From the NCBI RefSeq assembly GCF_021502585.1, contig NZ_JAKFGM010000001.1, positions 372,001 through 436,000 of the forward strand: 64,000 bases of DNA, written 5' to 3'. The position numbers and the translations under genes are program-made. Below the pieces are notes generated by a model. It made no database searches, had not been told where the DNA came from, and saw only the letters and a program-made list of their open reading frames with translations. This document shows, piece by piece, positions 43,995 to 54,107 of this stretch. Source of the DNA: Sphingomonas cremea. Its GTDB lineage: Bacteria > Pseudomonadota > Alphaproteobacteria > Sphingomonadales > Sphingomonadaceae. Position 1 is the first letter of the stretch, and each line of letters starts with the position of its first letter.

Positions 43995-44440
43995 CAGTCG
44001 CTGTCCTGCAGAAGGTGAGAGAGCTGGTCGACGCGGCGCTGGTGGCGCCCGCCGGCGAATTGGGCGTTGAGGAAGGTCGTAACGCAGTCCTTGGCCATGT
44101 CGCTGCCGATCAGCCGAGCGCCGAATGCAAGGACGTTTGCGTCATTATGCTCGCGGGCAAGTGCTGCAGACAGCGGTTCGTCCACCCGGGCGCAGCGGCA
44201 GGCTGAATTACGGTTGATCGCAATGGAAATGCCGATGCCCGAGCCGCAGATAGCGATACCCCGTTCAGCGTCACCGCTGGCGATTGCATCGGCCAGCTTG
44301 GCGCCAAACTGCGGATAATCGACGCTTTCTGGCCCATGGGTACCAAGGTCGCTGACGTCGTGCCCAGCTTCGCGAAGCCAGGCGACAAGCTCATCCTTCA
44401 GAAGATATCCGGCATGGTCGGCGGCAAGGGCAATGCGCAT
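43994..44440 (-). CDS. rpiB: ribose-5-phosphate isomerase B
   Basis: A 148-residue RpiB/LacAB-type isomerase of the pentose phosphate pathway. The N-terminus [35 protein letters not shown] and the catalytic-Cys motif [15 protein letters not shown] are clear. ATG 44440 is preferred over ATG 44449 since it gives the family's standard start. First gene of rpiB-glyA-nrdR-trmJ. Confidence 0.93.
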   Translation of the reverse strand: MRIALAADHAGYLLKDELVAWLREAGHDVSDLGTHGPESVDYPQFGAKLADAIASGDAERGIAICGSGIGISIAINRNSACRCARVDEPLSAALAREHNDANVLAFGARLIGSDMAKDCVTTFLNAQFAGGRHQRRVDQLSHLLQDSD

Positions 44441-44580
44441 GCCCAGCATCTAGGCCAAGCGCCGAAGATTCGCCACCCGTATCGCTATCATTTCGTCCAT
44501 CGGTCGAAGCCGGTTTGACAGGTCGCGCCGAGGGGTTTCCTTTCACGCCGGATGTCGATCCAGAAGCAACAGGGGATTTT

Positions 44581-45732
44581 ATGCTCGGGTCGGTGAAGTC
44601 TGCATCACTTTTCATATGCGTATCGGTTGCTGCGATGCCTGCGATGGCCGCAGTGCCATTGATCGACGTACGTCCCTTTGCGGCCCGGGAAATTGATCCG
44701 CAGGTCCACCTTCTGTCCACGCCGCAGGACTATTACGGTCCGGCTGTCGGCAACGTCAGCATCATCGAGCAGAGTGACGGCTATGTCCTTGTCGACAGCG
44801 GGTTATCCGCAGGGAACGGTCGCACCATAGTCAATTATGTGAAGGCTCGCTCGGCTAAGCCGGTCAAGGCCGTCGTCATCACCCACTGGCACAATGACCA
44901 TCCGCAAGGCGTATCGGCAATCCGCCAGGCTTGGCCCAAGGTGCGCATCATCGCCACGGCCGCGACGAAGGCGGGAATGCTTGGGCCGGAGGTCGACGAG
45001 TTGGTCGGCCTCGAACCCGGCCCGCAATATGTCGAGAAGGTGCAAAAGCTGAACGCGGAGCAGCAGGCGACGCTGGACAAGCTGATCGCCGATCCCGCCA
45101 CAACTCCCGACCGACGGGAACGCGCGAGGAAGGCCAAGCTCGATTTCGCGGCTTTCGCTGCAACCTACTCCGACACCTATATCGTCCCGCCGGCCGAGAC
45201 GTTCGACAAGGAATTGCTGATCGACGATCCGGTCGCGCCGGTGAAGGTCATGTTCCTCGGCCGCGCCAATACCGCCGGCGACGCGGTTGTCTGGCTACCC
45301 AGGCAGAAGATCGTGATGTCGGGTGACATCGTGGTGTGGCCGACCCCCTTCGGTTTCTTCAGCTATCCGGGCGAATGGGTTCAGACCCTCGGAAAGCTCA
45401 AGGCGCTTGGCTATTCCATCCTCATTCCGGGCCATGGCGAACCCCAGACCGATACCGTCTATATCGACCAACTGAGCGGTTCGATCGAGGATATCCGCGC
45501 CCAGGTCGGCCCCTTGGCAAAGGCGGGCATGCCGCTGGATGAGGTCGGCAGGAAGGTCGATTTCAGTCGCTACGCCGCGGTCTTCGGCAAGACCGAGCGG
45601 ATGAAGACATTATTCAAGACTTACTGGACCGATCCAATGACCGAAAATGCCTGGAAGGAAGCAAAGGGCATGCCGATCGTGCAGGGCGAGGGCGAAGTCA
45701 CCGTCGCCAAGCAGTCCGACAAGAAGCGCTAG
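44581..45732 (+). CDS. exported MBL-fold metallo-hydrolase
   Basis: A 383-residue metallo-beta-lactamase-fold protein. ATG 44581 (AGGGG 5-7 nt upstream) gives a leader ending near AAMPAMAA. Zinc motif H-x-H-x-D-H is [10 protein letters not shown]; further ligands are in [23 protein letters not shown] and IPGHGEPQ, where some residues differ from classic beta-lactamases. The substrate is unknown; a lactonase or hydrolase role is possible. It overlaps the 3' end of hemA by 4 nt. Confidence 0.87.
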   Translation: MLGSVKSASLFICVSVAAMPAMAAVPLIDVRPFAAREIDPQVHLLSTPQDYYGPAVGNVSIIEQSDGYVLVDSGLSAGNGRTIVNYVKARSAKPVKAVVITHWHNDHPQGVSAIRQAWPKVRIIATAATKAGMLGPEVDELVGLEPGPQYVEKVQKLNAEQQATLDKLIADPATTPDRRERARKAKLDFAAFAATYSDTYIVPPAETFDKELLIDDPVAPVKVMFLGRANTAGDAVVWLPRQKIVMSGDIVVWPTPFGFFSYPGEWVQTLGKLKALGYSILIPGHGEPQTDTVYIDQLSGSIEDIRAQVGPLAKAGMPLDEVGRKVDFSRYAAVFGKTERMKTLFKTYWTDPMTENAWKEAKGMPIVQGEGEVTVAKQSDKKR

Positions 45733-46949
45733 GCGGCTTTCCGCAACTCTAGCTCGAGCCGATCCCAGATCTCGACCAAGGCCTTGGTCAGTTCGTCCAT
45801 CATCGCTTCGCTGTGAGTCGGTCCCGGGGTGAAGCGCAAGCGCTCGGTGCCGCGGGGGACGGTCGGGAAATTGATCGGCTGTACGTAAAGCCCATATTCG
45901 GCAAGCAGGATGTCGCTGATCCGCTTGGCCTTGACCGGGCACCCGACCTGTAGCGGGACGATGTGGGTGACGCTGTCCATCACCGGAAGGCCGGCATCGC
46001 GGAACTTGGCCTTGAGTGCTGCCGCACCCAACTGTTGTGCGGCGCGCTCCTCACCCGATTGCTTGAGGTGTCGGACCGAAGCGAGTGCTCCCGCGACCAG
46101 CACCGGCGACAGGGAGGTGGTGAAGATGAAGCCCGGGGCATAGCTGCGGATGCAGTCGATGATGGTCTTGTCGGCCGCGATATAGCCGCCCATCACGCCG
46201 AACGCCTTGCCTAGCGTGCCCTCGATGATCGTCACCCGGTCGGCGACTTCATCCTGCTCCGAAATCCCGCCGCCACGAGCGCCGTACATGCCGACCGCGT
46301 GGACCTCATCAAGATAGGTTAGCGCGCCATATTTGTCGGCGAGATCGCATATTGCGGCGATCGGGGCGACATCGCCGTCCATCGAATAGACGCTCTCGAA
46401 CGCGATCAGCTTCGGCGTTTCGGCCGGCGCTTCCATCAGCAGCTGCTCGAGATGCTCGAGGTCGTTGTGCCTGAACACCCGCTTCTCGCAGCCGGAACTG
46501 CGGATACCGGCGATCATCGAGGCGTGATTGAGCTCGTCCGAGAAAATGATGCAGCCGGGAAGCAGTTTACCAAGCGTCGACAACGCTGCTTCGTTCGAAA
46601 CATAGCCCGACGTGAACAGCAGCGCCGCCTGCTTGCCGTGCAGGTCGGCGAGTTCGGCCTCCAGGTCGACATGGTAATGGGTGTTGCCACCGATGTTGCG
46701 CGTGCCGCCCGAGCCTGCGCCTACGTCGTGAAGCGCTCCCTCCATTGCCGCGACGACGGCGGGATGCTGGCCCATGCCCAGATAATCGTTGGAACACCAA
46801 ACGGTGATCGGCTTCGGGCCGTTGTGGCCGTGAAAACAGCGCGCATTCGGGTAGCTGCCCTTGGTGCGCAAGATATCGATAAAGACGCGATAGCGCCCCT
46901 CGTCATGCAAGCGATCGATCGCTGCCTTGAAGATGCCGTGATAGTCCAT
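45729..46949 (-). CDS. hemA: 5-aminolevulinate synthase
   Basis: A 406-residue PLP enzyme of the alpha-oxoamine synthase family that condenses glycine and succinyl-CoA, the C4 (Shemin) route to heme used by alphaproteobacteria. Seen are [57 protein letters not shown] and the PLP-lysine motif [16 protein letters not shown]. Length and N-terminus ([12 protein letters not shown]) are standard for ALAS. Confidence 0.97.
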   Translation of the reverse strand: MDYHGIFKAAIDRLHDEGRYRVFIDILRTKGSYPNARCFHGHNGPKPITVWCSNDYLGMGQHPAVVAAMEGALHDVGAGSGGTRNIGGNTHYHVDLEAELADLHGKQAALLFTSGYVSNEAALSTLGKLLPGCIIFSDELNHASMIAGIRSSGCEKRVFRHNDLEHLEQLLMEAPAETPKLIAFESVYSMDGDVAPIAAICDLADKYGALTYLDEVHAVGMYGARGGGISEQDEVADRVTIIEGTLGKAFGVMGGYIAADKTIIDCIRSYAPGFIFTTSLSPVLVAGALASVRHLKQSGEERAAQQLGAAALKAKFRDAGLPVMDSVTHIVPLQVGCPVKAKRISDILLAEYGLYVQPINFPTVPRGTERLRFTPGPTHSEAMMDELTKALVEIWDRLELELRKAA

Positions 46950-47074
46950 ATGCCAAGCTTATCCGATCGCGATCCGCCTGCCGATTAAGGGAATGGCCTG
47001 ACCTTCCCCGCTCCGCTCGGCGGCCAATTAACCTCCCTTGGCGGCGAAGGCCATTGAGAACGACTCGCAATAGG

Positions 47075-47863
47075 TTAGAGCTCGCGAATATCGTCGAGGC
47101 CGAAGCGGGCCAGCGACGATGCGAGCGGGGCGCGATGCGCGGCTGTGAAGATCGCGATTCCGCCCGGTGGCGAAACCGGCCAGGGCTGGCCCTGGGTCAA
47201 ATAGGCGATGCGCCGGGCAATTCCCGGGCCACCGTCGACCTGTACGATATTGGGGAAAGCGGCCGTGATTTCGTCGGCGAGCAGTGGGAAGTGTGTGCAG
47301 GCAAGCACCATCACGTCCATCTCGTCCCCATGAGGCTGATCGATCATCGGGGCGATCGCGGCCTTAACAGCTTCGACCGGTATCTCCTGGCCCGCAAGCT
47401 TGGCCTCGGCAAGCTCAACTAGCTCCGGGCTTCCGTGACGGATTACCGTGCAATCGGCAGCGAAGCGGGCCGCCAGATTGTCGACATAGGGCTGGCGAAC
47501 CGTTGCCTCGGTGCCGAGCACGCCGATCACCCGGCTCTTCGAAATCTCCGCAGCCGGCTTGATCGCCGGAACCGTGCCGACCACCGGAATGTCCAGCGCC
47601 GCGCGGGCATGGTCGAGTGCGATGGTCGAGGCGGTGTTGCAGGCGATGACAGCCAGGCGCGGGCGGAATCGCTCTACCAAGCGGCCAAGCAGCGCCGGAA
47701 CCCTGGTTGCCAGCTCCGCTTCGCTTCGCTTCCCGTAAGGAAAGCCGGAGCTGTCCGCGGCATAGACGATCGGCGCGTTAGGGAGCAGCGCGCGGGTCGG
47801 GCCAAGCACGCTAAGGCCACCCACCCCCGAATCGAAAAAAATAAGGGGCGCCGCCGGATCCAT
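47075..47863 (-). CDS. murI: glutamate racemase
   Basis: A 262-residue cofactor-independent racemase that supplies D-glutamate for peptidoglycan. The two catalytic cysteines are in AVIACNTASTIAL and VLACTHFPLLADEI; the N-terminus is PLIFFDSGVGGLSV. ATG 47863 gives the family length; the frame is open to 47959, but that stretch contains a 25-bp tandem duplication and does not look like protein. Divergent from plsY. Confidence 0.93.
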   Translation of the reverse strand: MDPAAPLIFFDSGVGGLSVLGPTRALLPNAPIVYAADSSGFPYGKRSEAELATRVPALLGRLVERFRPRLAVIACNTASTIALDHARAALDIPVVGTVPAIKPAAEISKSRVIGVLGTEATVRQPYVDNLAARFAADCTVIRHGSPELVELAEAKLAGQEIPVEAVKAAIAPMIDQPHGDEMDVMVLACTHFPLLADEITAAFPNIVQVDGGPGIARRIAYLTQGQPWPVSPPGGIAIFTAAHRAPLASSLARFGLDDIREL

Positions 47864-47876
47864 GGTGCGCTGCGCT

Positions 47877-47926
47877 AGGGCCAACCCCTCCGCCACGCAA
47901 CAGGGCCAACCCCTCCGCCACGCAAC
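47877..47926 (-). repeat. perfect 25-bp tandem duplication upstream of murI
   Basis: Two identical adjacent 25-bp copies (47877-47901 and 47902-47926), each containing GGCGGAGGGGTTGG on the minus strand. They lie in the murI leader, 14-63 nt upstream of ATG 47863, and each copy carries an SD-like GGAGGGG. A slippage origin is likely; an effect on murI translation is possible. Confidence 0.9.
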
Positions 47927-47961
47927 ATTGCGGCGGCCAAACGATCTGCTAGCAATCACAT

Positions 47962-48549
47962 ATGAACAGCGCGACGATCCTGGCCCTCATCACCGGTTAT
48001 TTGCTCGGGTCGATCCCGTTTGGGCTGCTGCTGACGAGGCTCGGCGGAAAGGGCGACATCCGCGATGTCGGATCAGGCAATATCGGCGCGACCAACGTGC
48101 TTCGGACCGGCTCCAAGGGGCTGGCCTCGGCAACGCTGCTGCTTGATGCCGGCAAAGGCGCCGTGGCCGTGTTGCTGGCTCAGCAGTTCTGGCCGGGCGC
48201 CGTCAATTTCGCTGCGGCCGGCGCGCTGATTGGTCATCTCTATCCCGCCTGGCTGCGTTTCAAGGGCGGGAAGGGCGTCGCAACCATGCTCGGCATCCTG
48301 GTCCCGCTCTTCTGGCAGGCGGCCCTCGTCTATGTCGTCATTTGGGTCGGCCTGCTGCTCATCCTCCGCATCAGTTCGGTGGCTGGCATGGCCGCCGCCG
48401 CCAGCGCGCCGGTGACCGCGGCAATCCTCAATGAACAGGCGCTGTTCCCGATGCTGCTGGGTTTTGCCCTGCTGGTCATTTGGAAGCATCGTGAAAATAT
48501 CCGCCGGCTAGCCGTCGGCGAGGAGCCACGTGTGGGCGGTAAGAAGTGA
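47962..48549 (+). CDS. plsY: glycerol-3-phosphate acyltransferase PlsY
   Basis: A 195-residue integral membrane enzyme that acylates glycerol-3-phosphate from acyl-phosphate, the first step of phospholipid synthesis. The three conserved loops are GSIPFGLLLTRL, GSGNIGATNVLRTGSKG and RFKGGKGVATMLG. It overlaps dprA by 4 nt in plsY-dprA-topA. Confidence 0.95.
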   Translation: MNSATILALITGYLLGSIPFGLLLTRLGGKGDIRDVGSGNIGATNVLRTGSKGLASATLLLDAGKGAVAVLLAQQFWPGAVNFAAAGALIGHLYPAWLRFKGGKGVATMLGILVPLFWQAALVYVVIWVGLLLILRISSVAGMAAAASAPVTAAILNEQALFPMLLGFALLVIWKHRENIRRLAVGEEPRVGGKK

Positions 48550-49643
48550 GTGCGGGGCCGGATTTGATCGACCGGCTTCGGTTGATCCGTACGCCGGGGA
48601 TTGGGCCGATCGCTTATCGCCAATTGCTGCTTAGGTTCGGAAGTGCGGCCGCCGCGCTTTCAGCCATTCCCGATCTCGCCCGGCGCGGTGGGGGCAAAAT
48701 TCCGGTACTGTTCGGGAAAGACAAGGCCGAGGAGGAAATCGAGGCAGTCCATAAGGCCGGAGCTCGGTACCTGGCGATGGGGCAGGCGCTTTACCCGCGC
48801 GCCTTGGCTGAACTTGAGAATGCCCCGCCGCTGCTCACCGCCAAGGGAAATTTCTCCCTATTTGAAAGGCCGATGATCGCCATCGTCGGCGCCCGCAATG
48901 CCAGTGCCGCCGCATGCCGCTTCGCCCGTGGGCTGGCACATGATCTGGGCCGGGAAGGGGTGACGGTAGTCTCGGGACTTGCCCGCGGCATCGACAGCGC
49001 AGCGCATGATGGATCACTGGACAGTGGTACCATTGCCGTCATCGCCGGCGGCATCGATGTCCATTATCCGCCGGAGAACCAGTCCCGCCAGGATCAAATT
49101 GCCGAGCAAGGCCTGCTGATCGCCGAAATGCCGCCCGGGACCGAGCCACGAGCGCGTCACTTTCCCTATAGAAACCGGATAATCGCCGGGCTTGCCGCAG
49201 GCACGGTGGTCATTGAAGCAGCGCCGAAATCGGGTTCGCTGATCACCGCTAGGCTGGCGGCCGAGGCAGGGCGTGAAGTGATGGCGGTTCCCGGCTCGCC
49301 GCTGGATCCACGAGCGCAGGGCTGCAACCTGCTAATTCGCGATGGCGCGACCCTCATCCAGTCCGCGGCCGATGTGCTGGAAAGCATCAGCAGCCTGAAC
49401 GGCAAGGTCGCCAGCCCGTTGGTTACGTTCGACCATCCCGCTGCTACGCCGCCGACCGTCGCCGAACCCGAGATCAGGGTGCGAATAGAGGAACTGCTCG
49501 GGCACTCGGCCGTGCCAGTCGACGAAATCGTCCGGTTGTCGGGCGCCGAGACAGGCGCCGTCCAACTGGTCCTGCTCGAACTCGACCTTGCCGGGCGACT
49601 TGATCGTCATGCCGGGAACAATGTCAGCCTCAACGGCGCTTGA
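48546..49643 (+). CDS. dprA: DNA processing protein DprA
   Basis: A 365-residue protein that loads RecA on incoming single-stranded DNA during transformation. The Rossmann-like core reads IAIVGARNASAAACRFARGL, VVSGLARGIDSAAHDGSL, AVIAGGIDVHYPPENQ and GSLITARLAAEAGREVMAVP; an N-terminal SAM/HhH region and a C-terminal winged-helix (DEIVRLSGAETGAVQLVLLE) are also present. Situated between plsY and topA with 4-nt overlaps. Confidence 0.95.
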   Translation: MSAGPDLIDRLRLIRTPGIGPIAYRQLLLRFGSAAAALSAIPDLARRGGGKIPVLFGKDKAEEEIEAVHKAGARYLAMGQALYPRALAELENAPPLLTAKGNFSLFERPMIAIVGARNASAAACRFARGLAHDLGREGVTVVSGLARGIDSAAHDGSLDSGTIAVIAGGIDVHYPPENQSRQDQIAEQGLLIAEMPPGTEPRARHFPYRNRIIAGLAAGTVVIEAAPKSGSLITARLAAEAGREVMAVPGSPLDPRAQGCNLLIRDGATLIQSAADVLESISSLNGKVASPLVTFDHPAATPPTVAEPEIRVRIEELLGHSAVPVDEIVRLSGAETGAVQLVLLELDLAGRLDRHAGNNVSLNGA

Positions 49644-49699
49644 CGCCGCCAGAAGCGCAACCCGACAATCGCGCGTACGTACGTAAAGGGACTCCCCAT

Positions 49700-52171
49700 T
49701 TGAAACTCGTTGTCGTTGAATCGCCAGCCAAGGCGAAGACCATCGAAAAATACCTCGGACCCGGCCACCGCGTGCTGGCAAGCTATGGCCATGTCCGAGA
49801 CTTGCCCGCCAAGGACGGGTCGGTCGATCCCGACAACGGCTTCGCGATGGAGTGGGACACCTACCCCGACAAGGCTAAGCAATTGAAAGCTATCGCCGAC
49901 GCGGCGAAGACCGCGGACGCGCTGATCCTGGCCACCGACCCTGACCGTGAGGGCGAAGCGATCAGCTGGCATGTCCAGGAAGTCCTGAGGAAGAAAAAGG
50001 CCCTTCCGCAGTCGGTTGAGCGCGTCACTTTCAACGCCATCACCAAATCCGCGGTGACAGAGGCGATGGCCCATCCGCGCGGGCTCGATGAGGATCTGAT
50101 CGACGCTTATCGTGCACGCCGTGCGCTCGACTATCTCGTTGGTTTTACTCTTTCGCCGATCCTTTGGCGTAAGCTTCCGGGCGCGAAGTCGGCCGGCCGG
50201 GTGCAATCGGTGGCATTGCGCCTAATCGTCGACCGCGAACGCGAGATCGAGCTGTTCAAGAGCCAGGAATATTGGCAGGTTTCGGCTAATTTCGAGGCCG
50301 ACGGCACACCGTTCAACGCGCGATTGGTCGCGCTCGATGGCAAGAAGCTCGACCAGCTCTCAATTGGCGATCGTGGTTCGGCGGACGCAGCGATGAAGGT
50401 CGTTGAGGACGGCCGTTTCACGGTCTCGTCGGTCGAAACCAAACCATTGTCCAAGAACCCGCCGCCGCCTTTCACAACCTCGACCGTGCAGCAGGAGGCG
50501 GCGCGCAAGCTTGGCTTTTCGGCCAGTCACACGATGCGCATCGCCCAGCAGCTCTATGAGGACGGCCTTATCACCTATATGCGCACGGACGGTGTGCAGA
50601 TGGCGGGCGAGGCGATCAGTGCCGCCCGTCGGGCCGTCGCGGACCGTTATGACGCGGGTTACTTGCCCGACAAGCCACGCCAATACAGCAGCAAGGCCAA
50701 GAATGCGCAGGAAGCGCATGAAGCAATTCGGCCGACCGATTTCTCCAGGGACCACGCGGGTTCGGGCGATCATGCCAGGCTGTACCAGCTGATCTTTAAC
50801 CGCGCACTGGCGAGCCAGATGGCATCGGCGCGGCTCGAGCGAACCACGGTCGAACTGATTGACGGCGCGGGCAGGGCGATGCTCCGCGCGACGGGGCAGG
50901 TTGTGCTCTTTCCAGGCTACCTCGCGCTCTACGAAGAAGGCCGGGACGACAAGGATGACGAGGAGGGCGGCCGAATGCCCGCGCTGCGTTCCGGCGATGC
51001 TCCGGTCAAGACCGGGGTCGACGCGGTTCAGAGTTTCACCCAGCCTCCTCCGCGCTACTCCGAAGCAAGCCTGGTCAAGCGGCTCGAGGAGCTCGGCATC
51101 GGCCGGCCATCGACCTATGCGGCGACGCTTCAGACGTTGAAGGACCGCGAATATGTGCGGCTCGAGAAGAACCGCTTCTTTCCCGAGGAGAGCGGGCGTC
51201 TTGTCACCGCATTCCTTGAGCGCTTCTTCGAACGCTATGTGAACTTCGACTATACCGCGGAGCTTGAGGAAGAGCTCGACGACGTGTCAGGCGGTCGGCT
51301 CAACTGGCAGAAATTGCTTGAGAATTTCTGGCGAGACTTCAAACCCAAGGCGGGCGAGGTCATGGACCAGAAGCCGTCCGACGTGACCGCTGCGCTCGAC
51401 GATTTCCTCGCGCCCTGGCTGTTTCCAGACAAGGGCGATGGCAGCGATCCGCGCCTGTGCCCGCTTTGCGGAGAGGGCAAGCTGGGGCTTCGTGGTGGGC
51501 GCTACGGAGCCTTCGTTTCCTGTTCCAACTATCCCGACTGCAAATATACCCGCCGATTCGGCCAAGGCGAAGAGGCGGCGAGCGATGGCCCCGCCGAGCT
51601 CGGCAACGGGATCGTGCTGAAGAGCGGGCGGTTCGGACCCTATCTGGAACGCGACGGCGCCCGCGCTTCGCTGCCAAAGGACGTCCCGCAGGACGGGCTA
51701 ACGTTGGAGATGGCTGAGAATCTGTTGTCCCTTCCGCGTGAAATCGGCCCGCATCCTGAAAGCGGCAAACCGATCGTCGCCTCCATTGGCCGCTACGGCC
51801 CCTACCTGATGCATGACGGAAAATATGCGCGGCTAACATCAACAGCAGAGGTGTTCGACACGGGCATGAATGCTGCCGTGGTCAAGCTGGCGGAAGCTGA
51901 GGCGGCCAAGGGCCAGCGCGGCGGCGGCGGACGCGAGCCCATCGCACTGCTCGGCGCGCATCCGGAATCGGGCAAGGAGATCAAGGTGATGGAGGGTCGA
52001 TATGGCCCTTATGTCAGCGACGGCGCCACCCATGCCACGCTTCCCAAAAGCGCCGATCCAAAGTCGGTGACGCTCGACGAAGCGGTTGCGCTGATTAACG
52101 CCAAGGCGGCCAAGGGGCCGACAAAGAAGGCGAAGCGCAAATCGCCGTCACGGAAAAAGAAAGCCGGCTGA
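49700..52171 (+). CDS. topA: DNA topoisomerase I
   Basis: An 823-residue type IA topoisomerase that relaxes negative supercoils. TOPRIM region LKLVVVESPAKAKTIEKYLG ... ATDPDREGEAISWHV, active-site tyrosine in GLITYMRTDG (Tyr293), one zinc ribbon (CPLCGEGKL ... SCSNYPDCKY) and several C-terminal basic repeats (GRYGPYLMHDG, GRYGPYVSDG). TTG 49700 with AAAGGG 9 nt upstream gives the family's N-terminus; the frame is open to ATG 49640, which overlaps dprA. Confidence 0.95.
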   Translation: MKLVVVESPAKAKTIEKYLGPGHRVLASYGHVRDLPAKDGSVDPDNGFAMEWDTYPDKAKQLKAIADAAKTADALILATDPDREGEAISWHVQEVLRKKKALPQSVERVTFNAITKSAVTEAMAHPRGLDEDLIDAYRARRALDYLVGFTLSPILWRKLPGAKSAGRVQSVALRLIVDREREIELFKSQEYWQVSANFEADGTPFNARLVALDGKKLDQLSIGDRGSADAAMKVVEDGRFTVSSVETKPLSKNPPPPFTTSTVQQEAARKLGFSASHTMRIAQQLYEDGLITYMRTDGVQMAGEAISAARRAVADRYDAGYLPDKPRQYSSKAKNAQEAHEAIRPTDFSRDHAGSGDHARLYQLIFNRALASQMASARLERTTVELIDGAGRAMLRATGQVVLFPGYLALYEEGRDDKDDEEGGRMPALRSGDAPVKTGVDAVQSFTQPPPRYSEASLVKRLEELGIGRPSTYAATLQTLKDREYVRLEKNRFFPEESGRLVTAFLERFFERYVNFDYTAELEEELDDVSGGRLNWQKLLENFWRDFKPKAGEVMDQKPSDVTAALDDFLAPWLFPDKGDGSDPRLCPLCGEGKLGLRGGRYGAFVSCSNYPDCKYTRRFGQGEEAASDGPAELGNGIVLKSGRFGPYLERDGARASLPKDVPQDGLTLEMAENLLSLPREIGPHPESGKPIVASIGRYGPYLMHDGKYARLTSTAEVFDTGMNAAVVKLAEAEAAKGQRGGGGREPIALLGAHPESGKEIKVMEGRYGPYVSDGATHATLPKSADPKSVTLDEAVALINAKAAKGPTKKAKRKSPSRKKKAG

Positions 52172-52174
52172 TCC

Positions 52175-52336
52175 TTAAAGGATACGGTCGGTGATGATCG
52201 GCGAACCTTGCCAGCCTGACGTAAGGCTATATTCGACAGTCGTCGGCTGCCGAGCGGCCTGCGTCATCGGGCAAGAAGCCTTCGCCATAAGCATCGCGGG
52301 GACGACGAGAGAGGCAAGGGCGACCAGATATCTCAT
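52175..52336 (-). CDS. possible small exported protein
   Basis: A 53-residue reading frame from ATG 52336 with a leader MRYLVALASLVVPAMLMAKA and a short mature part containing one Cys (SCPMTQAARQPTTVEYSLT). It ends 3 nt from the topA stop, convergent. No clear SD. The signal-peptide shape makes it plausible, but there is no further support. Confidence 0.4.
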   Translation of the reverse strand: MRYLVALASLVVPAMLMAKASCPMTQAARQPTTVEYSLTSGWQGSPIITDRIL

Positions 52337-52437
52337 GGGCAAGATTATCATTCGAATGGCATGAAAGGGCCATGCGAAAGCCAAGGCTTAAAGCGCCGAT
52401 TTGCAACGCATATTTAGGCAAGGCCTAGGAATCTTCT

Positions 52438-52923
52438 TCAAATCTTCGCTTCGTCCTCCCGACCGGCCGACTCGCGAGCAAACACAGGGCGCCATTCTTC
52501 GATCGTATTCAGAATGACTGACGTTCGGGTCTCGCCGAATTGAGTAAGCTGGACCAGCAATTCATTAAGCAGGACATTGTCGGCAACCCGGACAATCAGC
52601 ACCATCATCGCTGATCCGGTCACCAGGTAGATGTCGCGCACCTCTTCCCTTCCGCATACAAATTCATAGGCTTTGGCATCGCGGTTCTGGTGCGGCTTGA
52701 ATTCGATAATGGCGCCCGTAGGCAAGCCGACCTTGGCATAGTCGATTTGGGTTGCGAAGCGGCGGATAACACCAATGTCGCGAAGGCGCGCGATCCGCTC
52801 GGTGACTGTCGGAGCCGACAGGCCGGTCACTCGCCCGATGTCGCTGACGCTTCGCCGTGCGTCTGCCTCAAGCAGCGCGAGGATTTCGCGATCCTTGGAG
52901 TCGAGGTCACCGATCCGCCGCAT
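52438..52923 (-). CDS. Lrp/AsnC-family transcriptional regulator
   Basis: A 161-residue regulator: N-terminal helix-turn-helix (LDSKDREILALLEADARRSV ... GLSAPTVTERIARLRDIGVI) and a C-terminal RAM ligand domain (REEVRDIYLVTGSAMMVLIV). Such proteins usually respond to amino acids. ATG 52923 is preferred (MRRIGDLD); ATG 52935 is in frame. It overlaps the end of the ThiF/MoeB gene (52907) and may be co-transcribed with coaBC-dut-moeB. Target unknown. Confidence 0.9.
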   Translation of the reverse strand: MRRIGDLDSKDREILALLEADARRSVSDIGRVTGLSAPTVTERIARLRDIGVIRRFATQIDYAKVGLPTGAIIEFKPHQNRDAKAYEFVCGREEVRDIYLVTGSAMMVLIVRVADNVLLNELLVQLTQFGETRTSVILNTIEEWRPVFARESAGREDEAKI

Positions 52924-53668
52924 TATCTGTCCCACAGCTCCGACATGCCGGGTCTGCCACCAGTCGAAGCTGGCGCCAAGTCAGCGAGAGGCCATCGAGC
53001 AAATGGAGCTTGCCTGCCGCATCCGGACCGATCCCGGTGATGACTTTGATCGCGAGCAGCGCTGCGAAATTTCCCATCGTAGCGGTGAGGGCACCCAGCA
53101 CCCCCAACTCTGCGCATGTGTCGCAATCATCGGCGTCGAACGCATCTCCGACGAAGCAGCGATAGCAGGGTTGGCCGCGGAACAGGGCGACTTGCCCTTG
53201 GAACTGCTGCGCGGCGGCAGAAATCAGGGGAATGTCGAGCCTTACGGCGGCATCGCTTACTATCAGCCGGGTAGCGAAATTGTCGGTACCGTCGACGATC
53301 AGGTCATGGCCTGAAAGGATGGCGTCGACATTATCGGCTTCGATCCGGTCAGCAACCGTCCGACATTCGACGTGTGGATTGCGTTTGCCGATGAACCGAG
53401 CTGCAAGATCGACCTTGCGCTCGCCGATTTGATTGCTCGCGTAGAGGGGCTGGCGTTGTAGATTCGAAAGCTCGACCCGGTCATCGTCAATGATCGTGAG
53501 CTGGCCGATGCCGGCACCGGCCAATGCGGGAATGATGCCGGCGCCGATCCCGCCAGCTCCAACCACAGCCACATTGGCCGCCTTCAGCCTCAACTGCCCC
53601 GCGCCGCCGATCTGGGGAAGGACGATGTGCCGCGCGTAGCGGTCGAGCTCTTCGTCAGAGAGAGCCAT
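52907..53668 (-). CDS. ThiF/MoeB/HesA-family adenylyltransferase
   Basis: A 253-residue E1-like enzyme. Seen are [20 protein letters not shown], the ATP loop [45 protein letters not shown] and zinc cysteines in CYRC and CRSCG. Members adenylate the C-terminal glycine of ThiS or MoaD to allow sulfur transfer for thiamine or molybdopterin. Which carrier is used is not shown by the neighbours. ATG 53668 overlaps the dut end by 14 nt. Confidence 0.9.
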   Translation of the reverse strand: MALSDEELDRYARHIVLPQIGGAGQLRLKAANVAVVGAGGIGAGIIPALAGAGIGQLTIIDDDRVELSNLQRQPLYASNQIGERKVDLAARFIGKRNPHVECRTVADRIEADNVDAILSGHDLIVDGTDNFATRLIVSDAAVRLDIPLISAAAQQFQGQVALFRGQPCYRCFVGDAFDADDCDTCAELGVLGALTATMGNFAALLAIKVITGIGPDAAGKLHLLDGLSLTWRQLRLVADPACRSCGTDNAADR

Positions 53669-54107
53669 GGCCGCCGGTTGAACCGAAGCCGCCCGCGCCG
53701 CGCGCCGTCTCGCACAGCTCCTCAACCTCGTCGAATTCGGCCAGCGTCACTGCGGCCGGCACAAGCTGGGCGATCCGTTCGCCGCGGCGGATCGGGAAGG
53801 CCTGGTCGCCATGGTTGATCACGATCACCTTCACCTCGCCGCGATAATCGCTGTCGATTGTGCCCGGCGTATTGGGGACAGTGATGCCGTGCTTCAGCGC
53901 CAGTCCCGAGCGCGGCCGGACCTGGATTTCATAGCCTTCGGGAATGGCCACCTTGAACCCCGTGGCAACTGCGTGACGCTGTCCTGGCATCAGGTCGAAG
54001 TCCTCCGCGGCGACAATGTCCATCCCTGCCGCGCCGTGGGTCGCATAGCTGGGCAGGGGCAGCCCCTCGCCATGGGGAAGTCGGGTCAGGCGGATCCGGA
54101 TGGTCAT
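53655..54107 (-). CDS. dut: dUTP diphosphatase
   Basis: A 150-residue trimeric dUTPase. The five motifs are visible: [50 protein letters not shown] and the C-terminal GAGGFGSTG arm. It lowers dUTP and provides dUMP. It overlaps coaBC by 4 nt, the frequent coaBC-dut pairing in proteobacteria. Confidence 0.96.
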   Translation of the reverse strand: MTIRIRLTRLPHGEGLPLPSYATHGAAGMDIVAAEDFDLMPGQRHAVATGFKVAIPEGYEIQVRPRSGLALKHGITVPNTPGTIDSDYRGEVKVIVINHGDQAFPIRRGERIAQLVPAAVTLAEFDEVEELCETARGAGGFGSTGGHGSL

